Shown piece after piece: positions 33,517 to 46,314 of a stretch of DNA of 64,000 nucleotides; positions within the stretch are counted from its first letter, which is position 1; every line of letters begins with the position of its first letter. Source of the stretch: Hemerocallis citrina (lineage: Eukaryota; Streptophyta; Magnoliopsida; Asparagales; Asphodelaceae); the NCBI GenBank assembly GCA_017893485.1, contig JACEHZ010000600.1:310001-374000 (forward strand), in the 5' to 3' direction. The position numbers were made by a program, and so were the translations under genes. The notes beneath the pieces were generated by a model. The model was not told the DNA's origin. It searched no databases and worked only from the letters and a program-made list of their open reading frames with translations.

Positions 33517-36415
33517 TGTAACATTCTGATCTACTATATATATATATATATTCGTATATATTTCATTTTAAGAGAAATTGAGACCATATGTATTTTTGCA
33601 TACAAAATTTCATATGTTTTTCTGGAGTCCAATATTTTTCTTCATAGCCTAATATACTGATTATTCTTTTTGCTTCCTACAAGAGTTATTTTAAAGCCTA
33701 AATAACATCCTAGGCCAAATTCTAGCCCATTATAGTTATTTTAGGTATTTCTCCTTGGGCCCATGATTTTTGGACCAAATAGTGAACCCATTTAGTTTAT
33801 TCCTCTTTTAATTATGGTGACTTGTAGTGTAGACTCAATGATAGACAATTAATAAATTAGTGCATGAACAACTTAAGAATGGGGGACACTAGGGTAGCAC
33901 GTGCATGCAACATGGTGTGCATTGCACACTCTTTTTTTAGGCCGGAATGGATCTAAGAGAGAGGGAGAGATGGGAGTAGTGGTGAGGTAGTTTCTCAAGT
34001 CATGGGTGGTTATGGCAACTTCCAAACTCATCCTAGCCTTTAATCCCCAACTAGTTGATCAAATCCTAGCCATTCAATCCACCCAAAATTAAGTATAAAT
34101 GCCCCATAGTTTCTTCTCATCTTAGTACACTAGAAAATTTATTAAAGAGAGAAAAGAATTAGAGTGAGAAAAGATTGAGAATTTTGGGGAGAAAAAGATT
34201 GAGTAGATTCTAGTGTGAGTGTTCATCCAAAGAAGGTCTGGAATCACACTAGGAGAGGCTCGGTTTTGCTACACCTAGGAGGAGAAGGATCTTTCGTGCA
34301 TTCTAAAGGATTTTCTCAAAGCTTTCTATTCGTGTTTCTTCAAAAAGGTGGGTGTTTCTCATGACTTCTACTTTAGATACCATGTTAGGTTGTGTGCTAA
34401 GTGTGCGAGAATAAATGAATGCCATTATTTTGCTCTTTGATTATACCATGATTAAAGTAAGAATGGAACACAAGTGAAATTGTATGAAATGAATGGGTGA
34501 ACTTAATGAAATGATATGATTAATGTTATGTTATTTTTGATTTTAATCTAGCATGTTAAATTGGAATAAATGTTTATCTCTGTAGGAAAATGATGATTAT
34601 GGGAAAAATACCTTTTTTTTAAGAAGTCGTGGTTGTGTGGAAATACTAGTCGTAAGAATCCCTACGTTAATTAGTAAACCATGCTTGTGGTGATGGTAGT
34701 CAAATAAAGTTGCATGTTCGTTTTGATAAATGAACATATTGCAGTTAAACTAAAATGTTGTGTACTGATCGAAAGAAAAGAAGAAACGTTTCCATTATTT
34801 CAAATTTTAATATTGATCAGTCGACCGAATAGATGTAGTAGTCGACTGGCCTGATTATTAAATCCTTCGAGTTTAAAATACTGCAGAACAGCCGACTGGT
34901 CTGAGTAACAGTCGACTGTCCTGATCCTTTTCGAGTTTTAAATCTTTTCAGAACAGCCGACTGGTCATGTTTAGCAGTCAACTGTCTCGACCATTTTCTT
35001 GAATATTTTTCTTTTGTTGAACAGTCGACTGTCTATGTTTTGAGTCGACTGTCCAGATTATTTTGACGTCTCAGATTTTAATTTCTTTCCCGTGAAAAAA
35101 ATAAATATATATATACTGCTTGAAAGAGATTTGATAATGGAAAGAATGAAGATTGGATGTGACGGATTAGAAAAGTGAATTTTATTTACCTTTGCATGAA
35201 ATCGCATATGAAGTGAAGTGAATTATTCTGCTGAATTTATGAAATGTTTTACGATTATGAATACAATGAACATGACAAGAAAAATCTGATGTGATCATGA
35301 AAAATGAACTTATGAACTTGAAAGACTCAATTCTTGTGTAATTGTGAATTGAAATTGAGAACTAGAGTGTAGCTAAGCCTCATACCGGCATTGGAAAGAA
35401 ATAAATTGAAATGAAATTTGAAATGAAGAGACCAAGATTTGGGTCATGTTGAATAAAGAATTAAGACCGGTATAGTGGAAAGGCTAACTCTAGAGAATTG
35501 ATTTTGTTCATGATTCTAATAAACTAAGAACTAGATACATAGTGAAGATGTGATGAAAGTAAGAGAAAAACACGAGTATGAGGGCCATCGGATTGGCGGT
35601 GTGAGAGTGATTCGTAGACTGCCTGCTTGATGCGTCATGACATGGCATGAGTGCTACTCCAGAATTATCGTCCCGGTGGCGACGCTTGTGGAGTGTTTTG
35701 GTGGCTACGGGTGGTGCCATTGTTCCATGGCGGAAGCTGAATTGTCTATAGTCTGCCTGCTTGATGCGTCATGTTAGTGCGTGGGATTCCCCTCCAGACT
35801 ACCTGGACATGGGCTCGTAGATCATAGAACATCTAGGATACTTACCGTAGTTACCGTAGTTGTTTAAGTCATGGCGAGGGATTGAACCCTATAAGATGAA
35901 GTATGATTAAGGGCTTGCCCTCGGACCTATGTAGTATGGGATGCATAGAATCTAAACAAGAGCGTATTTGTGTCATATAACATAACAACTGTATTAAGGA
36001 CTAAGTGCACAGCACGACACGACATCAATAGGATAGTCCCTTTAGCTTTGTTTTGTGAACAAGTTTGTGATTTTGTTAAGAAATGAGAATCGTTATACTG
36101 TTTCCGGCATAGAGAGGATGGCCGTGTATAATTTTCGTCAGTTGAATAAACTGACGTACCCACAGTTTTGTATGCAGGGTAAATGGCCTGATAAAGATTA
36201 AAGAAGAACTGATGCTTAGAGATTATTCAAATATTGTTGTACTTTTATATGAATGTTGTAAATTACTTCCGCTGTAAAATGTAAAGTGTAAAGAATCCAT
36301 ATAACTCTGATATAAAGTGAAAAGTTTTTTGTTTCCTTGTAAAATTGTACGAAATAAGTGTAAAGATCCTGTGGAATCTCGAATTCAGTTATATTTTGGA
36401 ATTCGGGGTGTTACA
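33517..36415 (+). repeat. 3' LTR of Tekay-like element
   Basis: Begins TGTAACATTCTGATC and ends CGGGGTGTTACA. Nearly identical to 21005-23901; differences include a longer TA run at its start and scattered substitutions. The next five bases, AGGAG, are the TSD. Confidence 0.93.
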
Positions 36416-36794
36416 AGGAGAGCCCACTAGAATAATTAATTAAATTTATTAAAAAGAAAGCTCATGGGACAAGCCCATTAATTAAATCCTATTTTAAAGT
36501 TGTGCATGGACTCATACATGACATGTAACAATTTTTAATACACATTTTTAAACTATAGGAATTGTATTAATTATTGTGTATGTGTGTGCACTAGTGCACA
36601 ACACGTGCACGTGAGAAGGTGGAGAGACTAGGGGTTGGCCGGATCTGATCATGGAGGTGGGGGGTTGAGTTTTTGAAGAGTTGGGATCATGAAGAGTTAG
36701 GAGTTTTAGGAGTTAGGATTTTGAAGAGTTGAAAAAAATTAAGAGAGTAATTTATTAGAAGATGAATTATGCAAATTGAACCCTCACAATGACC

Positions 36795-36802
36795 TATAAA
36801 TA
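36795..36802 (+). promoter_or_regulatory. Probable TATA box of the outer solo LTR
   Basis: TATAAATA sits in CCTATAAATACACCC at a position comparable to the TATA box in the Tekay-like LTR. Because the solo LTR has no internal region, any transcript would be read out into 39615 onwards. Confidence 0.35.
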
Positions 36803-39614
36803 CACCCTCATTTCTCCTTCTCTTGTCACACCTAAACTAAACAAAATTTAGAGAGAAAAAGAAAGAGAGAAAGAGAGTACCTTTGTGCTTTGGAGGCTTG
36901 CTAGGAGGAGAAAGACAAGGAGGTGCTAGTTGGAGCTAGGAGCTAAAAGAGGTCTCTTCATTTGTGATTTTCATTCTTCATAAGAGGTGGATGATTTCTT
37001 ACTTTCTAATGTAGAGAATGCATGCTAAAAATTATAAATGGGTAGTATAAATTGAATTTGATGTGAAATATGTAGATAAAATCCATGCTAGAGTAATATG
37101 CCATGAATGAGAATAATCTTGTTGTGATTAAGTAAATAATAGCCACCATGTTAATTAGAAAGAAGTATGTTAGACAAGAAAATTAATACTATGAACCATG
37201 TTAGTATGCTTGTAAATTTATACATGTCGAAGGTGTGATTTGTATGAAAAATTGTTGAACAATGTTATATTCAATATATGCTTTAGAGTCATGATGATTA
37301 AGAAAGAAGAAAGGAAGGGAAAAATAAATTTTAGTTATTGCCATGAAATATATTGACTTATGTTGAAAATACAAATTTTGCATAAAAGAATTTTTTTGGA
37401 GATATTCATGGTTGATTAAGAGACATGCTTGGTTTTATTACAAAATTTTAATTAGTATAATGGAGTACATAAACTAGTTTTAATCAATATGATTCTTAAA
37501 TTCGAGTTTTGAGAAAATGTAAATTAGTATGTAAAAAATGAAAAGGAAAACGATTTAAAAATGGAAATATATATTTTTAGAGTGAATTGAAACTTGTTAG
37601 TTGCTGTTTTAAAATTCATCTCAGTCAAAAAGAGAAGTTTATTTCAATATCCTAAAAGATTGGATCATTAGATAAACGAGTTTTTTTGGAAAAAAAACCA
37701 ATTACTGGACAGTATGAACAAAATAATATTAATACAACTCCTAAACAGAAATCACACTTGGACTTACTGGTTAGCTAGTGCACCACAGAGCACTATTTGT
37801 AAGAGATCTTGGGTTTGAAACTTGATAGTCACATTTTTATTTTGATTTACTCAATAAAATCCCGAACCCGTACTGTTTGTATAAGGGGGTTTTATTTCGG
37901 TTTATGACACAAAGTCTAAATGGACTTGGTGGCTAGCTTGTTGGGCTTTGGGTGCTGCTGTATGTGTCGGCAAGTCCCTGGTTCAAAACCGTAGGCCACT
38001 TTTTTTTATTTTTTTCTTGAGTTTTTATTACATTTTGGGATTTTTCTGATATGAAGAAAGTATGAAATAAAATTCTATTTTTTTTATGAAAGCACATAGA
38101 AATATTTTTTAAATTATTATTGTATATTTTGAGAAAGTAAAAAAAATGGGATTTGAGATAGTAGATGAACTTTTGACTCTAAAATTATCATCTTTATTTT
38201 TAAAGAAAGAAAAATACGTAATAAGTAATGAGATTCTCTTGTTATAAACGAACCCTTATGTTGAGTAAGAAATACTAGATGAGATTAAGATCTAGTGAGA
38301 GTTCATATAGAGCTTCAGAAAGAATTGTCTTATTACTTGATTGCCTTTGATGAGACTATATGAATATGCTTGATTGTGGTTAAAAAAAAATTTGTGATTA
38401 AGTTCTTAAATGAGAATTGGATCTATGCTATAAGTTCATGAAAAGAATTATTGCCTTTGAAAGATAGTGAATGAATTGAATGAATGATACTAAAATGAGA
38501 CATATACCAAATTGTGAATAGGTTGAAGATAAGAATACTTTGAGTTTAAGACATGTTTATTGAAGGGTATGAGTACCCATGGATTCTTGTACATGAAAAA
38601 TTGTGATTTAGAGTTAGTAAGACCTCGGGTACCAGCACTATTGAAATAAAATATTTGAGATATAATTTTGAGATATTGTCATGGAGCTATCTCGGTTTTT
38701 TTTTGTGACTAAGTCCGGTAGGAGGTAAAATTAATTCTAGGTATGATAAATTATTCATGTCTTGAACTTAAAAATTAGGCACTTAAGAGAAGTGTAGTAA
38801 ACCTGGGCAAACGTAAGTGGGGCACTCTATATAGTCGGGCAGTGTACTCCGGAACTATAGACCCAGTCGGCCGGTGTACTCCGGGACTGAGGTTGCTTCG
38901 ATGGAGACGAATTTTTATTTGAAATTCGGGACTATGCGTAGTCGGACGGATAGTTTACCGTACTCCAGTGTATATACGTACACCGGGATTAGAGGGGCAC
39001 TTACGGGGTATTCGCACGACGAGGAGTCTATATAACTGTCGGGCGGTGTACTCCGGACTGGAATTCGTACTCGTGAAATATCTGAACCTTGTTCTTATTA
39101 CTGGGTAGTTGTCATGGCGATGGATTGAACCCTTTATTGTGGAGTACGTAGGTGCTTGCCCTTGGACCTATGTAGTATGGGATGCATAGAATCCAAACAA
39201 GTATGTATTAGTGTAATCCTAGTATAAAATATCTACATTAGACATTAAGGCATCGCATACACTTATATGTTTAGTGTAGTCACATTTTACACTTTATTTT
39301 GCATTCAAATTGTGGTTTGATAAAGTATTGAGATCGTTATATGTACGACATAGAGAGGATGGCCGAGTATAACATTTTCGTCAGTTGTAAGTACTGACGT
39401 GCCCACAGCTTACTATGCAGGTAATGGACATTTTCATGAAGAAGTAAAGATATTATGATGCTGTTAATTAATTACATTGATGAAGTTGTACAAGTTGTAA
39501 AGAACTCTGATGTATGATGAAAAGTTTAAATTTCCTTGTAAAATTGTACGAAGTGAAATGTAAAGATCCTATGGAATCTCGAATTCGGTCTTATTTGAAA
39601 TTTGGGGCGTTACA

Positions 39615-40273
39615 CAATGCGTGACGGCGATGCGGCGGCAGACCGGAGCGTCGGTGCGGCGACAAAGAGGAGCGACGGGAGGGCAAATGAAAGTTGCTTG
39701 TTTTTTGAGAAGGAAGGAGAGGAATTTTTTTTTTTTTTTTTTTTTTTTTGCGAGGGAGAGGGAGTTTTGTACGGATAGTTTATGTGCTTGGTAGGTTTAT
39801 GTTTGGGTTGTTTTGGTTGTTTGGTAGTACGTGTGTTGAACGGGTTGATAGATTAACAAATTACACTAAGGCATTCTCTCATTATAGTAGTAGAGATGCA
39901 TAACATTTATACTTTACACATAACTTAATTAGTCTTTTCTCTTGGCAAATACTAAATTAATTAAGGTGGCGACTATCCATCTTCAAAGTTTTTTTTTTTT
40001 AAATCAACTTTTTTTTAGTGAAAAAAACTACTTATTTATGTATTGGAAGAATTTATTCGATTTTTTTTTTCACGGTCCTGGCATTGTCCATGGGTAGCCA
40101 CATATCAATGCACAGGTTTATTAGCAATATGAAAACTGAATTCTTTCTTGTATATGGCAGTTTATATTACTTCAACGTAAATATATAGTTATTTAAAATT
40201 GTGATGGAATTACTCAGGAAAAGGGGGAAACAACCTTTTTTTACTTCAGGTTATATTTGGATATGTATAAACA
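39615..40273. other. Continuation of GC-rich repeat, poly-T run, then no gene
   Basis: 39615-39720 continues the GC-rich repeat of 20600-20821. A T-run follows at about 39726-39750. 39780-40273 is AT-rich with no recognised feature. Confidence 0.5.
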
Positions 40274-40743
40274 TCTATATAATAAAACACGAAGTAAACT
40301 ATCAAGTGACTCTTCTTCAATTTTCTCAAAAATCAAAAGGCCAGATCTAACTTCACAAAACATATTTTTCTCCTCCAAAAGTTTTCTTCCAAAACTCAAA
40401 TTCAAACCCCTCACCCAAAACAACTCCTATATTTATTTAATTATTATTTTTTCTCTCTCTCCCTCTCACTTCTATTCAAAAAATTAAGAAAATAAAAATT
40501 TTAAAAATTTTTTGAAAACAAAAAATTAAAAAACTAAAAAAATTAAAAATTTAAAAACTTTAAAAATAATTAAAAAATCAAAAAAATTATATAATATGTT
40601 TTTTGCTGGACCCCAAAAGTTTTTCATATAATATGTTTGCTACTTCAATTAATTTGCTGGACCTCCAAAACTATTTTATATGATCAAACATGGTGCACCG
40701 TTCCGAAGACGTGTCGTAGGCGTGTGTCAACGGGCAAACCTAG
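40274..40743 (+). mobile_element. Nonautonomous Helitron, family A, copy 1
   Basis: Starts TCTATATAATAAAACACGAAG after an A and ends in a hairpin (CCGTT..., ending in ...CAACGGGCAAACCTAG) followed by T. The inner sequence has AAGTAAACTATCAAG, a CT-rich then A/T-rich middle, and the GGACCTCCAAAACTATTTTATATGATCAAAC segment split across its end. It abuts copy 2 head to tail. Confidence 0.75.
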
Positions 40744-42549
40744 TCTATATAATAGAACACAAAGAAAGCTATCAAGTGGCTCTCCTTCAATCCCCCAAAA
40801 TCAAAGGTCCAGATCTAACATCACAAAACAGATCCCCCCCCCCCCCCCAAAAAGTTTCTCCCCAAAACTCAAATTCCAATACCCCTCACCCAAAACAACT
40901 CCTTTATTTATTTAATTATTTCTCTCTCTCTCTCTCTCTCTTCTTTTTCTCTTCTATTCAAAAAATTAGGAAAATTAATTTTAAAAAATAAAAATTGGTA
41001 AAAACTAAAAAATTTAAAAACTATAAAAAAATTCAAAAAATCAAAAAATTACAAAAAATTATTAAAAATTTATTTTTAAAATTGGAAAAAAAAATTAAAT
41101 ATTAAAAATTTGAAAATTTAAAAAAATTAATATTTTTTTCAAAAAATTAAAATTTTTTATTTTTTTATTTTTAAATTTTATAATTTTTTTAAATTTTTTT
41201 AAAAAATTTAATTTTTTAAATTTTAGAAATTTTGAAAATTAAAAAAAATTACAAAATTATAAAAATTTAAAGTTTTTAAAAATTTGAAAAATTTTGAAAA
41301 TTTCAAAATTTCAAAGCAAATCCAAATCCAAATCCAATGTCGAACTCCAATCAAGAGGTCGTCACCGATATCTGATCCGCTGTTGATTCCGTGTCGGTGA
41401 CTCCCCTCCACCAAATCGAGCGTGAATATCAAGTGACTCCGTATCGACGACTCCCCTCCACCGAATTGAGAGCCTCTATATGCGATGCGACGACTCTAAT
41501 TTCATCTCATTAACCGAATTCTCATTCTTCTAATTTTTAATTTTTTGTGAGCAGAGGATTTCTCAGTTTTTTGCTGACTCGAATTTTGTGTGTGCATGGA
41601 ATTTAAATTCAGAAAGGTATGATTGTTTTATTTTTGGGTTTAAAAAATTTTAATTTGGTGATTTATTTGATGAGTTTTTTATTGGTTTTGATTTAAGGTG
41701 TACGCAAGTGAAAGATGGATTATTTGGTGGCATCAATTTGGGCTTCCAAACCATAGCAGGATAGGTAAGCTGACTAGCAACATAAAATAACTTGGTAAAT
41801 ATGCAACATTAATTTCTTTACTATAAGAAAAAATACAATCGTGAAGTATTCCCTTCACTGGTAATTAATTAGAAACCATGGATAACATAACATATAAGAA
41901 CTTTTAGTGTATGTTTGGATATGTAGGATTGGGATGACTGGAGTTTACCAGTGAAAGGTGCAAACTATCCACTCAAGAAAGACACCTAAAGTAAATTTGT
42001 TATTTATCCATTTTGATTTTTTTTTTATAAAGATGCAATGGAGAGAAAAAGTGGAAATAAAAGAAATGATTAGCTTGGATTAGAGTTTTGAGAACTTCAT
42101 GTATTTCATTTTGATTGAAATAATAATAAGAGCTATTTCAATTGCAAACTGAGTCTCAGACAAACAAATATTGGTATTGTACATACCTTCACACATGTAC
42201 TTGTGTTACCATTGTATTTAGACATGCTCATAGTGATTATGAGATTGGAATAAGCTCTATAAAACCTATATGATAATATCCTTGCATAACTATGACAAGC
42301 ATCTAAAAGTGATACTGAAGTTTAAAAAAAACTCTATGCAGTGTTTCTAACAAACTATATGCATTTCAGGTAAGTTCAAGCTAATGATCAAGAAGGATGG
42401 TTGAGCTTAAAGGTAGATTTACTGCTTTCTCATATAATATGTTTGCTACTTTTATTAATTTGCTGGACCTCCAAAACTATCTTATATAATCAAACCAGGT
42501 GCATCGTTCCGAAGACGTGTCGTAGGCACATGTCAACGGGCAAACCTAG
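40744..42549 (+). mobile_element. Nonautonomous Helitron, family A, copy 2 (1.8 kb)
   Basis: Starts TCTATATAATAGAACACAAAG and ends TCAACGGGCAAACCTAG with T following. Compared with the short copies it has an extra 1.1 kb (about 41300-42420). That insert includes a near-duplicated CGACTCCCCTCCACC segment and some exon-like pieces at 41570-41770 that I cannot identify. The terminal hairpin CCGAAGACGTGTCGTAGGCAC is retained. Confidence 0.7.
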
Positions 42550-42723
42550 TTTAAGTTTAAAAATTAAACCGTGTAAGTGAAAGATATGTATATACTTACT
42601 ACTTGCTTGGTTCTTTTTTTTCTTTTTTTTTTAAAAGCTAGAATATTTTAAATCCCACCTACTCCAATGCATCTCCAAATTATTCTCAATGTCAGCTTTT
42701 GTGAAATGAAATTATTCTATCTA

Positions 42724-42900
42724 TCTCTAATATTATAATGGGAGAAGGCCTTAATGTCATTTGTCAGTCTGTCAACATGGATAATGCATGTGCATAATTA
42801 TTATAAAGAAGTATTTAGATTCAAGCCCATACCACGTCTAAATTTTTACTTTAAAAAAACTATCTTTATTAAGATGTGCATCGCACGTGTAAATTACTAG
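42724..42900 (+). mobile_element. Miniature Helitron, family B (177 bp)
   Basis: Starts TCTCTAATATTATAATGGG after an A and ends in GTGCATCGCAC hairpin, GTGTAAATTACTAG, followed by T. It shares both ends with 57682-58625 and, on the other strand, the 3' end at 16983. Confidence 0.8.
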
Positions 42901-43606
<706 letters not shown>

Positions 43607-43881
43607 TATATATATATATATATATCACACAAAGAAAGCTATCAAGTGGCTCTCCTTCAATCCCCTCAAAAATCAAAGGCCCAGATCCAACCTCACAAAA
43701 CATATTTTTCTCCCCTAAAAGTTTTCCCCCAAAACTCAAATTCAAATCCCTACCCAAAACAACTCCTATATTTATTTAAATTTTTTTTTTCTCCCTCCCT
43801 CTTCTATTCAAAAAATTAAGAAAATAAAATTTTTAAAATTTTTAAAAATTTAAAATTTTAAAAATTTAAAAACTTTAAAAA
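43607..43881 (+). mobile_element. 5' fragment of Helitron family A, copy 5, truncated by copia
   Basis: CACAAAGAAAGCTATCAAG at 43628 starts the recognisable part. The copy runs into its A/T-rich middle and stops at the copia LTR at 43882. Its 3' end does not reappear after the copia element. Confidence 0.65.
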
Positions 43882-44020
43882 TGTTAGATATTATTATAGT
43901 CTCATATTGGTTGTAGAGTTGTTCTGATATTTGTTCCCCCCTATATATAGGTGGTATTGTACTTGGTTGAAATCAATTCAATATTCAGTATTGTTTTCAT
44001 CTCTCTGATTTATCTTAACA
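43882..44020 (+). repeat. 5' LTR of the short-LTR copia element
   Basis: Begins TGTTAGATATTATTATAGTC and ends TTATCTTAACA just before the PBS. It contains CCCTATATATAGG, a probable TATA box. Confidence 0.85.
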
Positions 44021-44033
44021 TGGTATCAAAGCC
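44021..44033 (+). promoter_or_regulatory. Primer-binding site (tRNA-Met type)
   Basis: TGGTATCAAAGCC starts at the first base after the LTR and matches the initiator tRNA-Met complement except for one base. Confidence 0.85.
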
Positions 44034-44640
44034 AATTATCCAAAATTTCCCTTCTTAAATTCCCTCTACAAAAATTCTCAAATCCCAACAGCCAAGTTAT
44101 ACAAATTTTTCATTCTCTCGAAAACCCTAGAATTCCAATAGCCAAAAAAAAACTAAAAATCCTGTTCATCTTCCTCAACCTCTTCAAGACCTCTAGTCAG
44201 CAACCTCCCGAACACCCTCCAGTCGCTGAATCCCGAATCCCGAATCCTGTTCATCTTCCTTCGACTCCCGAATACCCCCAATCGCCTCCACTCCCAATCT
44301 GAAACCCACCATCTGTTGTCGAATCCCCATTACATCTGTTGAGATCGAAATCCTCGTCGAAAGCAACCCATCGAAATCCTCGTCGAAACCCACCATCTTC
44401 AACAAGATCCTCGTCGAAAGCCACCATCGTCGCCCCTGTGTTCCTGCCGCTGCCATCCCGTTTATGTGATTCATCAGAAAGGGTTGTCTGAAATAAGCCT
44501 CTTATAGTTGTGATTCATCAGAAAGGGTTGTCACAGGCTTATTTATGATATTTACCCTAAACCCAGTACCCTATTTTCTTCTTCTTCTTCTTCTGCTTTC
44601 TTCCCTATATAAAAATATATTTTAAAAAAATTACTATTAC

Positions 44641-44718
<78 letters not shown>

Positions 44719-45150
44719 GAACATGTACTACTACTTGATAGAATCTCAGTCTCTCCCACATATTTCTGTCTCCACTGACTTTCCCGATGCAACCGCCTCT
44801 CATTCCTCCTCCAGATTCAAACAGTAGTAGCATCACTTTCAGTCTGCCTCCGGCCTCCTACCTTCTCTTAACATCATTTCTCACCCTACCTCACCTCTGC
44901 TTCCGACACCGGTAGCACCGTCCTGCTCCCTAACCCGATTCAGACACCAGCAGTATCTCCCTTTACATTGTGCTCTCAGTCACAGCAGCCTTCACAGTGC
45001 ATTGTCCCTCACATCCTCGGCCATGCCCGTCACTCCAGCCTTGTCATCTCCTGCTGATTGGGCTAATCTTCAGCAATGCCTCACTCAGCTGGAACTGCAG
45101 CTCACGGGTCAGTCTATCAATGCAGGCTCCTCTGCTTCTGCACTTTCTTC
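44034..45150 (+). other. Leader and eroded gag region of the copia element
   Basis: C/T-rich sequence with repeated CATCCTCGTCGAAA-type segments at 44330-44420, and an (ATT)n microsatellite at 44630-44713. A stretch near 45040-45150 has Ser/Leu-rich coding character (ADWANLQQCLTQLELQ) that may be the end of gag. No zinc knuckle is visible. Confidence 0.5.
44630..44713. repeat. (ATT)n microsatellite
   Basis: About 27 uninterrupted TAT/ATT units. The poly-Asn frame on the minus strand is an artefact. Confidence 0.95.
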
Positions 45151-45159
45151 CACTCTCGG

Positions 45160-46314
45160 TATGAATTCATTATAGATTTTAGATTCTGGTGCATCACATC
45201 ATCTCACTAGTAATCAGACACTATTCACCACCTGCACAGCACTTTCCTCTCTCTCTCTCTCTCCATCTCTACACACAACTGATGGCTCACCACTTCTTAT
45301 TACACACTTAGGGACAATTAACTCTCCCACTCTCACATTACCATATGTTTTTTATGCTCCTCATTTATCAATAAACCTTATTTCTATTAGTGCATTGTGC
45401 GATAGTGGTCTTCTCATTACTTTTGACTCTTTAGGTTGTTCTATTACTGATTCCTCCACCGGTGAGGAGTTTGGGCGTGCTAGTCGTCAGGGTCATCTAT
45501 ATTATCTAGATTTTCTTCGTGCACATCACTCTCCTAGTTTTGCTGGTATTGTTTCTTCTGATGTTGATTTATGGCACAGACGTTTAGGTCATATTAGCGC
45601 ATCACGACTCCATATTATAGCTCGCAGTAGTGCCCTTGGTTCTCTCACTTTTAAACATTTATCTGATTGTCATGGTTGGCCAAACACATTGTCCTACCCT
45701 TTAGTCACAAAAGAATTTCTTAAACCACTCATCCTTTTCAACTTGTTCATTCTGACATATGGGGATCGTCTCCCATACCTTCGTGGAAAGGCATCTCTAT
45801 TATGTTGCCTTCATCGATGACTTCACTAGACATACATGGGTTTTTCTTATGCATCAGCGATCTGAGATACCGGTTCTTTACAACTATGATTCACACTCAG
45901 TTCGGTGTGCGCATTAAGAATTTTCGATCGGACGGTGCACGTGAGTACACTTCCACCACTATGAGATCGATCCTTCAGTCTCACGACACCCCTTTTCAAC
46001 AATCATGCCCTCACACACATGAGCAAAATGGTGTAGCTGAATGCAAGCATCATCACATCCTTGAGATGGCTCGTGCTCTTTTACTCTCATCTTTCGCTTC
46101 TCGTTCTTTTTGGGCTGAAGCCATCATGACCTCTATTAGTCACATCAATATTACTCCCTCGTCTGCCCTAGCTGGTACGACGCCTTATGAGGCTCTTTAT
46201 CATTCACCTCCCGATTACAATATACTCCGTACTGTTGGGTGTACCTGTTATGTCCTTCTCCCTCCTACTAACGCACGAAGCTCTCCGCTCGTGCTGTTAA
46301 GTGCGTTCACCTAG
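45160..46314 (+). pseudogene. Copia protease, pre-integrase and integrase (broken)
   Basis: Protease: ILDSGASHHLTSNQ near 45180 has an intact D-S-G-A loop, but the codon two before ILD is TAG where the family has Trp. Pre-integrase: LWHRRLGHISASRLH near 45571. Integrase: VHSDIWG-like sequence occurs near 45750 in a shifted frame; RSDGAREYTS gives the second Asp, and HEQNGVAECKHHHILEMAR gives the glutamate. Frame changes near 45740 and 45810 separate the parts. Lesions are few, so this is a moderately young copy. Confidence 0.85.

Larger units (their letters stand above)
21005..36415 (+). mobile_element. Full-length Ty3/gypsy element, Tekay-like chromovirus, with inserted CACTA
   Basis: Two LTRs of about 2.9 kb flank gag, protease, RT-RNase H and integrase in that order (gypsy order). 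The ends are TGTAAC...TTATA/TTACA with perfect 5-bp TSD AGGAG at 21000-21004 and 36416-36420. PBS and polypurine tract are in place. The long LTRs and the C-terminal chromodomain-like segment of integrase place it near the Tekay/Del chromoviruses. The polyprotein carries at least seven stops or frameshifts plus a 4.4-kb CACTA insertion, so it is not autonomous now, although the LTRs still look very alike. Confidence 0.93.
20822..39614 (+). mobile_element. Gypsy-type solo LTR (plus), split by a full-length gypsy element
   Basis: It begins TGTAACACCCCACATTTT at 20822 and ends TTGGGGCGTTACA at 39614. Flanks CAGTG (20817-20821) and CAATG (39615-39619) are a TSD with one change. Only 183 bases precede the nested element; the rest is 36421-39614, giving about 3.4 kb in total. 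Its 3' half is clearly related to the solo LTR at 6640-7599, including the CGGGCGGTGTACTCCGG-type repeats at 38830-39060. No internal region of its own is present. Confidence 0.8.

Noticed and set aside
44552..44836. Minus-strand frame with a long Asn run
   Set aside because: Translation of an (ATT)n microsatellite in the copia leader.
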